Assembly (NCBI GenBank): GCA_025358025.1
Contig: JANYKW010000122.1
Coordinates: 1-41,851 of the forward strand
Direction of reading: 5' to 3'
From: Bacteroidia bacterium
GTDB lineage: Bacteria > Bacteroidota > Bacteroidia > Bacteroidales > Prolixibacteraceae
Length of the DNA stretch: 41,851 nt
Positions 6,422 to 16,218 of the stretch are shown piece by piece. Below the pieces are notes generated by a model that did no database searches, had not been told where the DNA came from, and saw only the letters and a program-made list of their open reading frames with translations. Made by a program: the position numbers and the translations under genes. Numbering within the stretch: the stretch's first letter is position 1; the number at the start of each line of letters is the position of its first letter.

Positions 6422-9250
6422 ATGAAAAAATTCAGACTAACCATGATCAAAAATTTAAGAAATCTTTTCTTCTCAGGGATGATGCTGGCAATTCTGCTAT
6501 TGCTGGTTATACCCTGCCAAAGTCAACAGAAATTCAGCAAATCTGACTGGCCCGAAATTACCAGGGAATCCAAACCCTGGAGCCGCTGGTGGTGGATGGG
6601 TAGTGCTGTTGATGAGGTTAATCTCATAGATCTGATTGCCAAATATAATAAAGCAGGTTTCGGCGGACTTGAAATCACTCCTATCTATGGTGCAGTAGGG
6701 TATGAGCAATCCTATCTTCCCTTCCTGTCTCCCGGCTGGATGAAGATGCTGGATGTTTCAGTCAGGGAAGCAGGTAAAAATAATATGGGGATAGACATGA
6801 ATACCGGTACCGGCTGGCCTTTCGGCGGACCGCACATTACCAAACAAACCGCAGCAGCTAAATTGATCCTCCAAAAATATAAAGTACACAAGGGAGAAAG
6901 TCTCCGGGAGAAATTGATTCCTTCTGATCCACGTCAATTGGAAGGAGGGGCTCATCTTCAGATTGTAACAGCTTATAGCCCTGACGGCAAAGTATTGGAT
7001 TTAACCCACTTGGTTGATGCCAACGGAATGTTGCAGTGGCAGGCAGAAAATAGCGATTGGGAGATTTATGCTGCCTTTTGCGGAAAGACACTCCAGAAAG
7101 TGAAGAGAGCGGCACCTGGCGGGGAAGGACTGACTTTCGATCATTTTTCCAAAGAGGCACTCATGCTGTATCTTTCACGTTTTGATTCATCTTTTCACCA
7201 GGACAACCACGGTGTGCGGACATTTTTTAATGATAGTTATGAAGTATACGGAACAAATTGGAGTGAATCGGTTTTTGATGAATTTCTGACGCGGAGAGGT
7301 TATTCATTAAAGCCATATCTGCGGGAAATTGCTGAAAGGATCCCTCTGACAGAATTGTCCCGCAGAGTGCAGAGTGATTATCGTGAAACGATATCGGATA
7401 TGCTGCTGGAGAATTTTACCAGGCCATGGACAAAATGGGCCAACAATAAGGGCAGTCTTACCAGAAACCAGGCACATGGTTCGCCTGGAAATTTACTCGA
7501 TTTGTATGCTGCAGTGGATATTCCTGAATGCGAAACATTTGGAAGCAGTAAATTTGACATTCCTGATCTTCGCCGCGATAGTGCCGATATCCGGAATGTG
7601 GATCCTGATCCCGCGATGATGAAATTTGCCTCCTCTGCTGCCAATGTTTCGGGTAAGAATCTGACCTCTTGCGAAACTTTTACCTGGCTGGCTGAACATT
7701 TCAGGGTATCACTATCGCAATGCAAACCGGAAGTGGAACAAGCTTTTCTGGCAGGCGTGAATCATGTTTTCTATCATGGAACAGCCTATTCTCCGGCCAA
7801 AGCCGGCTGGCCAGGCTGGTTGTTTTACGCTTCGGTCAATTTTTCTCCATCCAACAGTTTCTGGCCCCACATCAACGGGTTGAATGAGTACATTACACGT
7901 TGCCAGACCATCCTCCAAAATGGAGTTTCCCACAATGACTTGCTTGTCTATTGGCCGGTTTACGATGTCTGGATGGATCCCGGGAGTGCTGATATGATGC
8001 TTACAATACATTCTATCGACAAGTGGCTATATCCCACTCCTTTTTGTAAGGATGTCAAGGAGTTGATGCAAAAAGGGTATTCCCTGGATTATGTTTCAGA
8101 CAAACTTCTTGATGGTCTTTCTGTAAATAATGATTTGATAACCACCAGATCGGGCAGTACCTACCGGGCACTGGTAGTCCCATCCAGTCATTACATGCCT
8201 GTATCAACGATCCGGCGAATCCTGGAGATGGCAGCTCAAGGTGCAGAAATTATTTTTCAGCAACTACCAGAAGATATTCCGGGAATGACTAAAATGGAAG
8301 CCAACAGGCTTCAGCAAAAAGAGCTGTTGGATTCGATCCGGTTTAAGAATATTTCGAAAAATATTAAATCAGCCAGAATTGGCAAAGGTGAAGTCGTACT
8401 GGCCAATCAGGTCAGGGAAGCGTTGGAATGGAAAAATATCCGGAGAGAAACTATGAATGATTTAGGCATTCAATATATACGGAGAAAAGGTGATCAGGGT
8501 GTATACTACTATTTGGTCAACCATTCGGCAGTGTCCTTTGATGGATATTTGCCTTTAAATGAGCATGGTAAGAGTAGCCTGATACTGGATCCGCAATCAG
8601 GATTAAGTGGTGTGGCACAGATGGTTACAGAGAAAGATCAGATGAAGGTACGTTTACAAATAAAACCTGGTGAAGCCATGTTTGTGCTGGTTTCCGGGAA
8701 TAATCTGATATCTCAAAAATGGCAATACCTGGAGAAGTCGCAACGACAGATTGCTGTTCCCGGACCATGGAAACTTGAATTTATTTCTGGCGGGGAAACT
8801 ATTCCGGCAAAGACTGAGCTTAAACAGTTGGTATCGTGGACTGACCTTTCTGATCCAAATGCGAAAAATTTCTCAGGATCAGCCAGGTATCAGGCAGATT
8901 TTGAGGTGACTGGCAATATGGATGGCGAATTTTTGCTTGATCTCGGCAAAGTTTGTGAAAGTGCTCATGTGTGGGTGAATGGCAAGGATGCCGGAATTCT
9001 CTGGAGCATTCCTTTTATTGCTAAAATAGGTAGTTTTCTCTTTCCAGGCATTAATAGGATCGAAATTGAGGTAGCCAACCTGATGGCCAACAGGATCAGA
9101 CAAATGGACCAGCAGAAGGTTCCATGGCGCAATTATCATGAGATTAATTTCGTAAATATTGATTACAAACCATTTGATGCTTCTGATTGGAATCCAATGC
9201 CGTCCGGGCTATTGGGACCTGTAACCATCACCCAGTGGAAGGTAAATTGA
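6422..9250 (+). CDS. Secreted GH106 alpha-L-rhamnosidase
   Basis: Glycoside hydrolases of family 106 release alpha-L-rhamnose from rhamnogalacturonan fragments with inversion, using calcium. The start chosen is the ATG at 6422, preceded by TAGGAT, rather than the TTG at 6395; it gives MKKFRLTMIK and a hydrophobic signal sequence ending near CQSQQ. Family-typical segments are PWSRWWWMG near residue 53, FGGLEITPIYG, a TGTGWPFGGP loop near residue 132, FFNDSYEVYGTNW near residue 268, and two Cys-Glu-Thr-Phe sites, ECETFG near 370 and SCETFTW near 416, followed by FYHGTAYSP. The C-terminal 150 residues, with VWVNGKDAGILW, form a galactose-binding-like beta-sandwich. Length (942 residues) fits the family. 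It heads an operon with PL11 and GH105 genes, which supports rhamnogalacturonan-I as target. Confidence 0.92.
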   Translation: MKKFRLTMIKNLRNLFFSGMMLAILLLLVIPCQSQQKFSKSDWPEITRESKPWSRWWWMGSAVDEVNLIDLIAKYNKAGFGGLEITPIYGAVGYEQSYLPFLSPGWMKMLDVSVREAGKNNMGIDMNTGTGWPFGGPHITKQTAAAKLILQKYKVHKGESLREKLIPSDPRQLEGGAHLQIVTAYSPDGKVLDLTHLVDANGMLQWQAENSDWEIYAAFCGKTLQKVKRAAPGGEGLTFDHFSKEALMLYLSRFDSSFHQDNHGVRTFFNDSYEVYGTNWSESVFDEFLTRRGYSLKPYLREIAERIPLTELSRRVQSDYRETISDMLLENFTRPWTKWANNKGSLTRNQAHGSPGNLLDLYAAVDIPECETFGSSKFDIPDLRRDSADIRNVDPDPAMMKFASSAANVSGKNLTSCETFTWLAEHFRVSLSQCKPEVEQAFLAGVNHVFYHGTAYSPAKAGWPGWLFYASVNFSPSNSFWPHINGLNEYITRCQTILQNGVSHNDLLVYWPVYDVWMDPGSADMMLTIHSIDKWLYPTPFCKDVKELMQKGYSLDYVSDKLLDGLSVNNDLITTRSGSTYRALVVPSSHYMPVSTIRRILEMAAQGAEIIFQQLPEDIPGMTKMEANRLQQKELLDSIRFKNISKNIKSARIGKGEVVLANQVREALEWKNIRRETMNDLGIQYIRRKGDQGVYYYLVNHSAVSFDGYLPLNEHGKSSLILDPQSGLSGVAQMVTEKDQMKVRLQIKPGEAMFVLVSGNNLISQKWQYLEKSQRQIAVPGPWKLEFISGGETIPAKTELKQLVSWTDLSDPNAKNFSGSARYQADFEVTGNMDGEFLLDLGKVCESAHVWVNGKDAGILWSIPFIAKIGSFLFPGINRIEIEVANLMANRIRQMDQQKVPWRNYHEINFVNIDYKPFDASDWNPMPSGLLGPVTITQWKVN

Positions 9251-9300
9251 ACCACGAGTGTCAGGTTTTTAAAATTTTTCACGTATGAAAAAAATATAAA

Positions 9301-12213
9301 ATGAAATCGATCAAACTGACTTTCGCCTGTCTGTTTTTTCTTGGGTTGGTATTTTCCTCCACGGCTTCTCCAACCCAAAAAGCGATACAGTTTCTCTCCG
9401 GGAGAGACAACATTCATACCGTGACATGGGACTTTTTTTGCACTGCAGGCCGGAATAGTGGAAAGTGGAGTAAAATCGAAGTACCCTCGCACTGGGAGCA
9501 ACAGGGATTTGGGGAATATGATTATGGCCGGGACTACAGAACCTACGGCAAAAAGTTCAAATTCTCCGATGAAAAGGGAATGTATAAACATGTATTTTCA
9601 GTACCAGCAGACTGGAAAGGGAGAGAGATTTTCATTGTCTTTGAAGGTTCGATGACAGACACTGAAGTAAAGATCAATGGAATTCCGGCAGGAGCAGTTC
9701 ACCAGGGAGCGTTTTACAGGTTCCGGTATCAGGTATCAGGTCTGCTGAAGTACGGTCAAACCAACCTGCTGGAGGTGACCGTTAGTAAAATGTCGGCAGA
9801 GCCCTCTGTGAACCGGGCTGAACGCTTTGCCGATTACTGGGTGTTTGGCGGGATTTTCCGTCCGGTCTACCTGGAATCATTTTCTGCAGAGCACATTGAA
9901 GGCGTTGCCATTGATGCAAGGGCAGATGGTTCATTTGACATGGATGTTTTTGTCAGAAATCTGAAAGGCAGCAGGATCGTATCTGCAGACCTGATGGATA
10001 AAAACAACAGGATTATTACTTCCTGCAACGCTGCTGCTGTCAAAAATGATTCAATCATCAAACTTCATGCAAAGGTTGCCAATGCTAAACTTTGGACAGC
10101 AGAAACACCGGAAATTTATTCAGCAAAGATAAAGCTTAGTGCAGGTAAGAATGTGTTGTATAACTGTACCCAGAAATTCGCTTTTCGTACGGTTGAAATT
10201 CGTCCGGGAGATGGTATATATCTGAATAATACCAAAATAAAAATGAAGGGAATCAACCGGCATGCCTTTTGGCCAGAAACCGGCAGATGTCTCAGCGATC
10301 AGATCAATCTCGATGATGTTAAACTGATCAAATCAATGAACATGAATGCTGTTCGTTGCTCGCACTATCCTCCGGATCAGGTATTTCTGGATTATTGTGA
10401 TTCATTGGGTCTTTATGTTTTGGATGAACTGGCAGGATGGCAAAATGGTTATGCAACCGCGCCTGGCGAAAAATTGGTTAAAGAGATGGTAATGAGGGAT
10501 CAAAATCATCCATCTGTCATCTTCTGGGCAAATGGAAATGAGGGAGGTACCAACAAGGAACTGGATGACGATTTTACCTTGTGGGATAAATCAAAGCGAT
10601 CTGTAATTCATCCGTACCATAAACCGGGCAACGACTTCAATGGCATTGACTGTAACCACTATGAAAATTATTACAGCGCCAAAAAGATATTTGCAGAAGG
10701 GAAGATTTACATGCCGACAGAGTTTTTGCATGCTCAGGACGATGGTGGCGGAGCTGCCGGACTTTCTGACTTCTGGGAGCTGTTCTGGAATACACCCAAT
10801 GCCGGAGGAGGATTTATATGGGCTTTGCTGGACGAAGGAGTAGTACGCACCGATCTTAACGGTTATATAGATGCTAACAGGGTGAATGCTCCGGATGGAA
10901 TCGTTGGCCCGCATAGGGAAAAAGAAGGCAGCTATTTTGCAATACGGGAAATTTATTGTCCTGTAAGAATTAGTCTTGTGAAACTTCCGGTCCCTTTTGA
11001 TGGGAATCTTTCAATTGAAAACCGCTATCATTTTACGAACCTTAAGAATTGCCGTTTTGAATGGCAACTGGTAAATTTCAGTTCAGTTACTGATCGCCAG
11101 ACGTCTCACCAGGTGATGAAAAGCGGAATTGTTGCCGGTCCTGACCTTGCCCCTTTGAAAACAGGAGTATTGAAACTTGAACTTCCGGCTGATTATGCAA
11201 AATATGACGCCTTGTATTTAAAAGCCTTTGACAGAAACGCAGAAGAGATATTTTGTTGGAGCTGGAAAACGGATGGCAACAAGAAATCCGTAACACAGTT
11301 GGTCAGCTTTGATTCCAGTGAAATGGAGAAGCAAAAGCGTGCAAAGCTCAGGTTGACGGGGATTGAGGAGGATAATATTCTGCCTATTACACGCCAGGTT
11401 GCAGATCAGACGCGGGAGAACAGCAAAGTTGAAGTAATCGAAAACGATAGTTTATATACGTTGAAAGCCTCCGGTATTTCCGTGATATTTGGTAAACATG
11501 ATGGCAAAATTATTAAAGTGAACAATGACCTTGGATTGCCACTGCCTTTTAGTAACGGTCCGGTTCTGGTGAGCGGCGATGCGGCCTTGACTAACCTGGC
11601 ACATTATACTGAAAAAAATTCTGAAGTGTTGGAAATGAGCTACTCGGGGGATTTAAAATCAGTACGTTGGACCATGTATCAAAGTGGCTGGTTGTCAATG
11701 GAATACGAATACAAGGTTCCTGGAGAGCAACTTTTTACAGGTGTAAGTTTTGATTTTCCGGAGTCAGACATCATCGGAGTCAAATGGCTTGGTAAAGGTT
11801 CTGAACATGTATGGAAAAACCGGTTGCAGGGAGGTTTAACTGATGTTTTTCAACGTATGTACAACAATAAGGTGCCCGGAGATAATAGTTGGGGCCTTCC
11901 TCAGTTTAAAGGTTATTATGCCGATGTGACATGGATGGAATTCAATACTGTGGATGGAAAATTTACAGTAGTGGCCAGGGAAGATGATCTGTTTGTCAGG
12001 CTGTTTAATTTTTGGGGTTTATCCGGCCCTAAAAATTATCCGGCATTACCCAAAGGGGATATCTCCTTTTTGGATGGGATTCCACCTGTTGGAACCAAAC
12101 TGGCTATGGGCATCAGCAACGATACCTGGAATCTTGGACCTGCCGGGGTGCTGAACAAAATGGAAAAACCGGTTCGGCGGACGCTGTATTTTTATTTTGG
12201 ATTGTTAAATTGA
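9301..12213 (+). CDS. Secreted GH2 glycoside hydrolase (beta-galactosidase-like)
   Basis: The 970-residue protein has a signal peptide (MKSIKLTFACLFFLGLVFSS, cleaved around STASP) and the GH2 architecture. A jelly-roll sugar-binding domain (about 45-200, VPSHWEQQGFGEYDYGRDY) is followed by an immunoglobulin-like domain and a TIM barrel (about 300-600) starting at KMKGINRHAFWPETGR. The acid/base is predicted to be Glu414 in NGNEGG and the nucleophile Glu474 in MPTEFLHA, which aligns with the CEYAHA site of LacZ. GFIWALLDEG follows in the barrel. The last 280 residues resemble the beta-sandwich of large beta-galactosidases. It begins 50 bases after GH106 and its stop is next to the following gene. 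Removal of beta-linked galactose side chains of rhamnogalacturonan-I is likely but inferred. Confidence 0.9.
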   Translation: MKSIKLTFACLFFLGLVFSSTASPTQKAIQFLSGRDNIHTVTWDFFCTAGRNSGKWSKIEVPSHWEQQGFGEYDYGRDYRTYGKKFKFSDEKGMYKHVFSVPADWKGREIFIVFEGSMTDTEVKINGIPAGAVHQGAFYRFRYQVSGLLKYGQTNLLEVTVSKMSAEPSVNRAERFADYWVFGGIFRPVYLESFSAEHIEGVAIDARADGSFDMDVFVRNLKGSRIVSADLMDKNNRIITSCNAAAVKNDSIIKLHAKVANAKLWTAETPEIYSAKIKLSAGKNVLYNCTQKFAFRTVEIRPGDGIYLNNTKIKMKGINRHAFWPETGRCLSDQINLDDVKLIKSMNMNAVRCSHYPPDQVFLDYCDSLGLYVLDELAGWQNGYATAPGEKLVKEMVMRDQNHPSVIFWANGNEGGTNKELDDDFTLWDKSKRSVIHPYHKPGNDFNGIDCNHYENYYSAKKIFAEGKIYMPTEFLHAQDDGGGAAGLSDFWELFWNTPNAGGGFIWALLDEGVVRTDLNGYIDANRVNAPDGIVGPHREKEGSYFAIREIYCPVRISLVKLPVPFDGNLSIENRYHFTNLKNCRFEWQLVNFSSVTDRQTSHQVMKSGIVAGPDLAPLKTGVLKLELPADYAKYDALYLKAFDRNAEEIFCWSWKTDGNKKSVTQLVSFDSSEMEKQKRAKLRLTGIEEDNILPITRQVADQTRENSKVEVIENDSLYTLKASGISVIFGKHDGKIIKVNNDLGLPLPFSNGPVLVSGDAALTNLAHYTEKNSEVLEMSYSGDLKSVRWTMYQSGWLSMEYEYKVPGEQLFTGVSFDFPESDIIGVKWLGKGSEHVWKNRLQGGLTDVFQRMYNNKVPGDNSWGLPQFKGYYADVTWMEFNTVDGKFTVVAREDDLFVRLFNFWGLSGPKNYPALPKGDISFLDGIPPVGTKLAMGISNDTWNLGPAGVLNKMEKPVRRTLYFYFGLLN

Positions 12214-12218
12214 TCAAA

Positions 12219-12752
12219 ATGACAAGCAGACGAAAATTTATCAGTCAAAGCAGTTTATCCATGGGTGTATTCATGGCATCCGGATTGATGAGCAGAACTT
12301 TTGCACAGGATCAAAGCTATAGTGACGAAGACATTTCCAGTTTCGCCAAACGGCTGAAACCTCTTGGCCGGATCCTGGAACTTGAGGGATATTTTGTTTG
12401 GGGAACCAGTCCGATTGTAGCCCCTGATGGGAAAATTCATCTGTTTTTCTCACGGTGGGATGCAAAGAAGGGGATGGGGGGCTGGATAAACGGCTCCGAG
12501 ATTGCACATGCGATAGCCGATAGACCGGAAGGGCCTTATGTCAGATATTCAGGAAATCCTATCATTGACTATTCTAAGTTGGGGAATAACAGACAGTTGG
12601 AAGATGGTAATGTGTTTATGGAGGATCAAAGGTTTTATATGCTGGCCAGGGACATGGGACGTTTTGACCATCAAGTCGGTATCATTCTCGAATCTGATGA
12701 CGGAATACGCTGGTCAGAACCAAAAATAAGCTATTTTGGATACAGCAATTAA
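12219..12752 (+). CDS. Shortened beta-propeller glycosidase-like protein (GH43/GH32-like) with Tat signal
   Basis: The 177-residue product starts at the ATG at 12219, where MTSRRKFISQ has the twin-arginine pattern SRRxFI, followed by a hydrophobic stretch ending FAQ; it is predicted to be exported folded through Tat. The mature part has five-bladed propeller features: YFVWGTSPIVAPDGKIHLFF, AHAIADRPEGPYVRYSGNPI, DGNVFMEDQRFYMLARDMG and ESDDGIRWSEPKISYFGY. Related secreted proteins are usually 330-400 residues, so roughly half of the propeller is missing. There may be an internal joint near GNPIIDYSKLG, where two blades would normally be separated by more sequence, and the C-terminus ends abruptly. 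It begins six bases after the GH2 stop. It is probably a decayed gene although the frame is open. Confidence 0.6.
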   Translation: MTSRRKFISQSSLSMGVFMASGLMSRTFAQDQSYSDEDISSFAKRLKPLGRILELEGYFVWGTSPIVAPDGKIHLFFSRWDAKKGMGGWINGSEIAHAIADRPEGPYVRYSGNPIIDYSKLGNNRQLEDGNVFMEDQRFYMLARDMGRFDHQVGIILESDDGIRWSEPKISYFGYSN

Positions 12753-12790
12753 TACACAATTGCCGGAATGAATCAAATAATAAATAAAGT

Positions 12791-12919
12791 ATGTTTCGAA
12801 TCTTAATCATTATTTTCTTGTTTGGATTGATTTTTCAGAACAAGGCAACTGCACAGCAAAAGTCTGTTGTTTATATTATTGGTGATTCATTACTGGCAAA
12901 CAGCGCCCTATATCAATAA
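12791..12919 (+). pseudogene. GDSL/SGNH esterase stub (rhamnogalacturonan-acetylesterase-like)
   Basis: The ATG at 12791 opens a 42-codon frame: MFRILIIIFLFGLIFQNKAT is a signal peptide, and SVVYIIGDSLLANSALYQ follows, then TAA. The part YIIGDS is block I of SGNH hydrolases with its catalytic serine and is very like the first strand of secreted rhamnogalacturonan acetylesterases (pattern TIYxIGDST). All of the remaining 200 or so residues are gone, and the next gene starts 11 bases later. The position in an RG-I operon fits a lost acetylesterase. Confidence 0.65.
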
Positions 12920-12929
12920 GATATTTAAA

Positions 12930-14810
12930 ATGAGACAAATAGTTATTTTTTTTCTGATTATTTCTAGTGTGGCTGCTCAGGCACAGCGGCAGATGGAATA
13001 CCTGACCCGCGGATTGGTTGCTGTTCAGGCAGGTCGTGACAGTGTGTTTGTAAGCTGGAGACTCCTTTATTCAGATAAGGAAAATATTGCATTTAATGTT
13101 TATCGGCAGGCTCAAAATGCAAAACCTGTGAAGTTGAACTTAAAACCTTTGGCCGAAGCGACATCTATGATGGACACATCCCCGCTTCCGGATGGCAGTT
13201 ACACCTATCTGGTAAAACCTGTAAAGGGTGGTGCGGAAGGATTTTTTGTGCTGGATAAGAAGCAGGATGGGCAATCTTGGTTTACAATTCCATTGCAAAC
13301 CCCTGAAAAGTATTCTCCCGGTGATATCTCCCCAGGTGATCTGGATGGGGATGGCGATTATGAACTGGTGGTGCACATGACCGGAGTCGGTCGTGACAAT
13401 AGCCAAAAGGGGATGACGGATGCACCCATTTTTCATGCTTACAAATTGGACGGAACCCTTTTGTGGAGAATCGATTTGGGCAAAAATATTCGGGAAGGCG
13501 CGCATTATACACAGTTTTTGGTCTACGATTTTGATGGTGACGGTCGGGCAGAGGTTGTGATGAAGACTGCTGATGGTACGATGGATGGCACCGGGAAAGT
13601 GATCGGCGATGCAACTGCAGATCATCGCAATGCGGATGGTCATATTGTCCGCGGTCCTGAGTTTTTGACGGTGTTCGACGGATTGACCGGGGCGGCCCTG
13701 ACTACTGTCAACTATTGGCCATCCCGGCATCCTGCAAAAGAAAATCCGACACCAACAGAATTGAAAGAAATTTGGGGTGATGGCAATGCGAACCGCTCTG
13801 AACGATATTTGGCCTGTGTTGCTTATCTGGATGGTGTTCATCCTTCCATGATCATGTGCAGAGGCTATTATACCCGGTCAACGCTTGCGGCTTACGACTG
13901 GCGTGACGGCAAACTTTCGCAACGTTGGTTGTTTGATAGTGATGACAATACTCCCGGAAACAGTGACTATCGCGGACAGGGGAACCACAGTTTAAGCGTT
14001 GGTGATGTGGATGGAGATGGTTGTGATGAGATAATTTATGGTGCTGCTGTTATTGACAACAATGGCAAGGGGCTTTATTCAACCGGGTTAGGACATGCCG
14101 ATGCGATGCATTTTTCAGATCTTGATCCTTCCCATCCCGGATTGGAAGTGTTCAATATCCAGGAACGTTTTAGTGATGCCGGGATGAACTTTCGCGATGC
14201 CAAAACCGGCGAAATTCTTTGGCGTGTGGCATCTGTTAAAGCCGATGAATCTGGTGGTGATAAGGGTGAAGGGCCTGGTCGCGGGGTATCGTTTAACGTG
14301 GATCCCCGCTATACTGGCAATGAATGCTGGGCTTTCGGTGCCCAGATGAAAGGGATGTGGAACGCTCAGGGCAAAAAAATTTCTGAGACGACTCCTGCTA
14401 CATGCAATTTTGCCGTGTGGTGGGATGGTGATCTGTTGCGCGAATTGCTCGATAAAAATCGGATAATGAAATGGGACTGGAATACTGAAAAGGTTGTCCC
14501 GTTGCTTGTGGCTAATGAATGCACGAGCAACAACGGAACCAAGTCTACCCCGGCTCTCAGCGCTGATTTGTTTGGCGACTGGCGCGAAGAGGTCATCCTG
14601 CGAACCACAGATAACAAATCCCTGCGGATATTTACCACAACAATACCGACGAAACATCGTCTGGTAACCCTCATGCAGGACCCGATTTACCGTTTGAGTA
14701 TAGCCTGGCAAAATGTGGCGTACAATCAGCCTCCTCATCCGGGTTATTACATTGGTGATGAGATGAATAAACCGGTTAAACCGGATCTGAAAATTAGACA
14801 ATTTAAATAG
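12930..14810 (+). CDS. Secreted PL11 rhamnogalacturonan lyase
   Basis: Family 11 polysaccharide lyases cut the rhamnose-galacturonic acid backbone of rhamnogalacturonan-I by beta-elimination and bind several calcium ions. The start at 12930 gives MRQIVIFFLIISSVAAQAQ, a clean signal peptide; a longer reading from 12867 runs through the esterase stub and has no support. Family marks are the N-terminal MEYLTRGLVAVQAGRDSVFV segment, SWRLLYSDKENIAFNVYR, a fibronectin-like start, and then the eight-bladed propeller with calcium loops such as DLDGDGDYELVV, YDFDGDGRAEVVMKTADGT, DVDGDGCDEIIYG and GDATADHRN. The end reads DPIYRLSIAWQNVAYNQPPH and GYYIG as in characterised PL11 enzymes. Length of 626 residues is typical. 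GH105 enzymes directly downstream would process the unsaturated products. Confidence 0.95.
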   Translation: MRQIVIFFLIISSVAAQAQRQMEYLTRGLVAVQAGRDSVFVSWRLLYSDKENIAFNVYRQAQNAKPVKLNLKPLAEATSMMDTSPLPDGSYTYLVKPVKGGAEGFFVLDKKQDGQSWFTIPLQTPEKYSPGDISPGDLDGDGDYELVVHMTGVGRDNSQKGMTDAPIFHAYKLDGTLLWRIDLGKNIREGAHYTQFLVYDFDGDGRAEVVMKTADGTMDGTGKVIGDATADHRNADGHIVRGPEFLTVFDGLTGAALTTVNYWPSRHPAKENPTPTELKEIWGDGNANRSERYLACVAYLDGVHPSMIMCRGYYTRSTLAAYDWRDGKLSQRWLFDSDDNTPGNSDYRGQGNHSLSVGDVDGDGCDEIIYGAAVIDNNGKGLYSTGLGHADAMHFSDLDPSHPGLEVFNIQERFSDAGMNFRDAKTGEILWRVASVKADESGGDKGEGPGRGVSFNVDPRYTGNECWAFGAQMKGMWNAQGKKISETTPATCNFAVWWDGDLLRELLDKNRIMKWDWNTEKVVPLLVANECTSNNGTKSTPALSADLFGDWREEVILRTTDNKSLRIFTTTIPTKHRLVTLMQDPIYRLSIAWQNVAYNQPPHPGYYIGDEMNKPVKPDLKIRQFK

Positions 14811-14831
14811 CTTAATTCAAATTATTTTCTG

Positions 14832-16175
14832 ATGAGATCAACACCGGCAATCCTGCTAATTGTATTGACCTGCCTTGGGGTGCAGGCACAAAAAGTCAAT
14901 GATTCAACTTCACCACTCCATTTGATGAAACCTGATTATGATACTCCGTATGGAAAACCGGAGGTTCAGCAGATCACCGCTGTGTTGGATAAAATTTACA
15001 ATTATCTGGATCAGACCACTCCCATGGCGCTGATCAACAGGGAGACGAAGGCTGAAGTGTCCGATTATTCCAAAATTGACGGAAATACCATCTTCAAACC
15101 GGGAGATTTTCGTCTGGTCAGTTACGAGTGGGGTGTCACCTATGCCGGAATGCTGCTGGCTACCCAGATAACAGGTGATCCCAAATATGCGGAATATACC
15201 GAAAAAAGACTCCGGTTTCTTTCTCAGATCCGCCCATTCTTTATCCAACTTGAAGAGAAACAGCCAAACCTGAAGCACGCCATGTACCGCACGCTTCATC
15301 CCGGGGCACTGGATGATTGCGGAGCCATCTGCGCATCAATGATTAAAGCTCAACTCCTGGGATTTGACGCGGATCTGAAACCCCTGATCCAGTCACATAT
15401 TGATTATATCAGCAACAAAGAGTTTCGTTTTCCCGACGGGACTCTGGCCAGAAACCGCCCGCAGCCCAACGCTCTTTGGTTGGATGATCTGTTTATGGCT
15501 GTCCCGGCCCTGGCGCAAATGGGTAAATATACCGGAGAGAAAAAATACTTTGATGATGCGGTAAAACAAGTTTTACAGTTTTCTGATCGTATGTTTAATA
15601 AAGAAAAAGGACTCTTTATGCATGGCTGGATACTTGGAATGACTGAACATCCTCAGTATCACTGGGCTCGTGCAAATGGTTGGGCTGTCATGACCATGGT
15701 TGAACTTTTGGAAGTATTGCCCGAAAATCATGAAGGTCGCGCTAAGGTACTGGATTTATTATGCAAGCACATTCGCGGATTGGCTAATTACCAGTCGCCA
15801 AAAGGGTTTTGGCACCAATTGATCGACCGAAATGATTCTTATCTGGAGACTTCAGCGACAGCAATTTATAATTATTCAATAGCACGGGCTATAAACCGTG
15901 GGTATATAGATCCGAAGGTTTACGGTCCGATGGTTTGCCTCGCATGGAATGCTGTAGCAAGTAAAGTGAATGATCTGGGACAGGTTGAAGGAACGTGTGT
16001 TGGTACAGGAATGGGATTTGATCCTGCTTTTTATTACTATCGTCCAATAAATGTGTACGCCGCACATGGTTATGGACCTGTTTTACTGGCAGGAGCAGAA
16101 ATGATAGAAATGGTGAAAAAACATAAAATTGAGATCAACGATAGTGCAGTACAGTTATATGAAAAAGGGAAATAG
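14832..16175 (+). CDS. Secreted GH105/GH88-like unsaturated glycuronyl hydrolase (first copy)
   Basis: This 447-residue exported protein (MRSTPAILLIVLTCLGVQAQ) is an (alpha/alpha)6-barrel hydrolase of the GH88/GH105 group, which hydrate the double bond of unsaturated uronic acids left by lyases. The barrel features are YEWGVTYAGMLLATQITGD, the active-site region ALWLDDLFMAVPALAQMG with Asp218/Asp219, HWARANGWAVMTMVELLEV, FWHQLIDRNDSYLETSATAI and a C-terminal YAAHGYGPVLLAGAEM. It follows PL11 by 21 bases and precedes a second GH105. The two paralogues share only the fold pattern by eye, so they probably act on different oligosaccharides. Periplasmic location is inferred from the signal peptide. 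Confidence 0.88.
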   Translation: MRSTPAILLIVLTCLGVQAQKVNDSTSPLHLMKPDYDTPYGKPEVQQITAVLDKIYNYLDQTTPMALINRETKAEVSDYSKIDGNTIFKPGDFRLVSYEWGVTYAGMLLATQITGDPKYAEYTEKRLRFLSQIRPFFIQLEEKQPNLKHAMYRTLHPGALDDCGAICASMIKAQLLGFDADLKPLIQSHIDYISNKEFRFPDGTLARNRPQPNALWLDDLFMAVPALAQMGKYTGEKKYFDDAVKQVLQFSDRMFNKEKGLFMHGWILGMTEHPQYHWARANGWAVMTMVELLEVLPENHEGRAKVLDLLCKHIRGLANYQSPKGFWHQLIDRNDSYLETSATAIYNYSIARAINRGYIDPKVYGPMVCLAWNAVASKVNDLGQVEGTCVGTGMGFDPAFYYYRPINVYAAHGYGPVLLAGAEMIEMVKKHKIEINDSAVQLYEKGK

Positions 16176-16218
16176 TTCAATTGGGCGCAAAGTCAAGAAA
16201 ATTAACATCACACACCAT

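Noticed and set aside
12867-12929. Upstream extension of the PL11 frame
   Set aside because: It overlaps the esterase stub and would hide the signal peptide that starts at the ATG at 12930.
13140-13841. Long minus-strand frame of 233 codons in PL11
   Set aside because: It mirrors the calcium-loop coding sequence of PL11 and carries no domain pattern.
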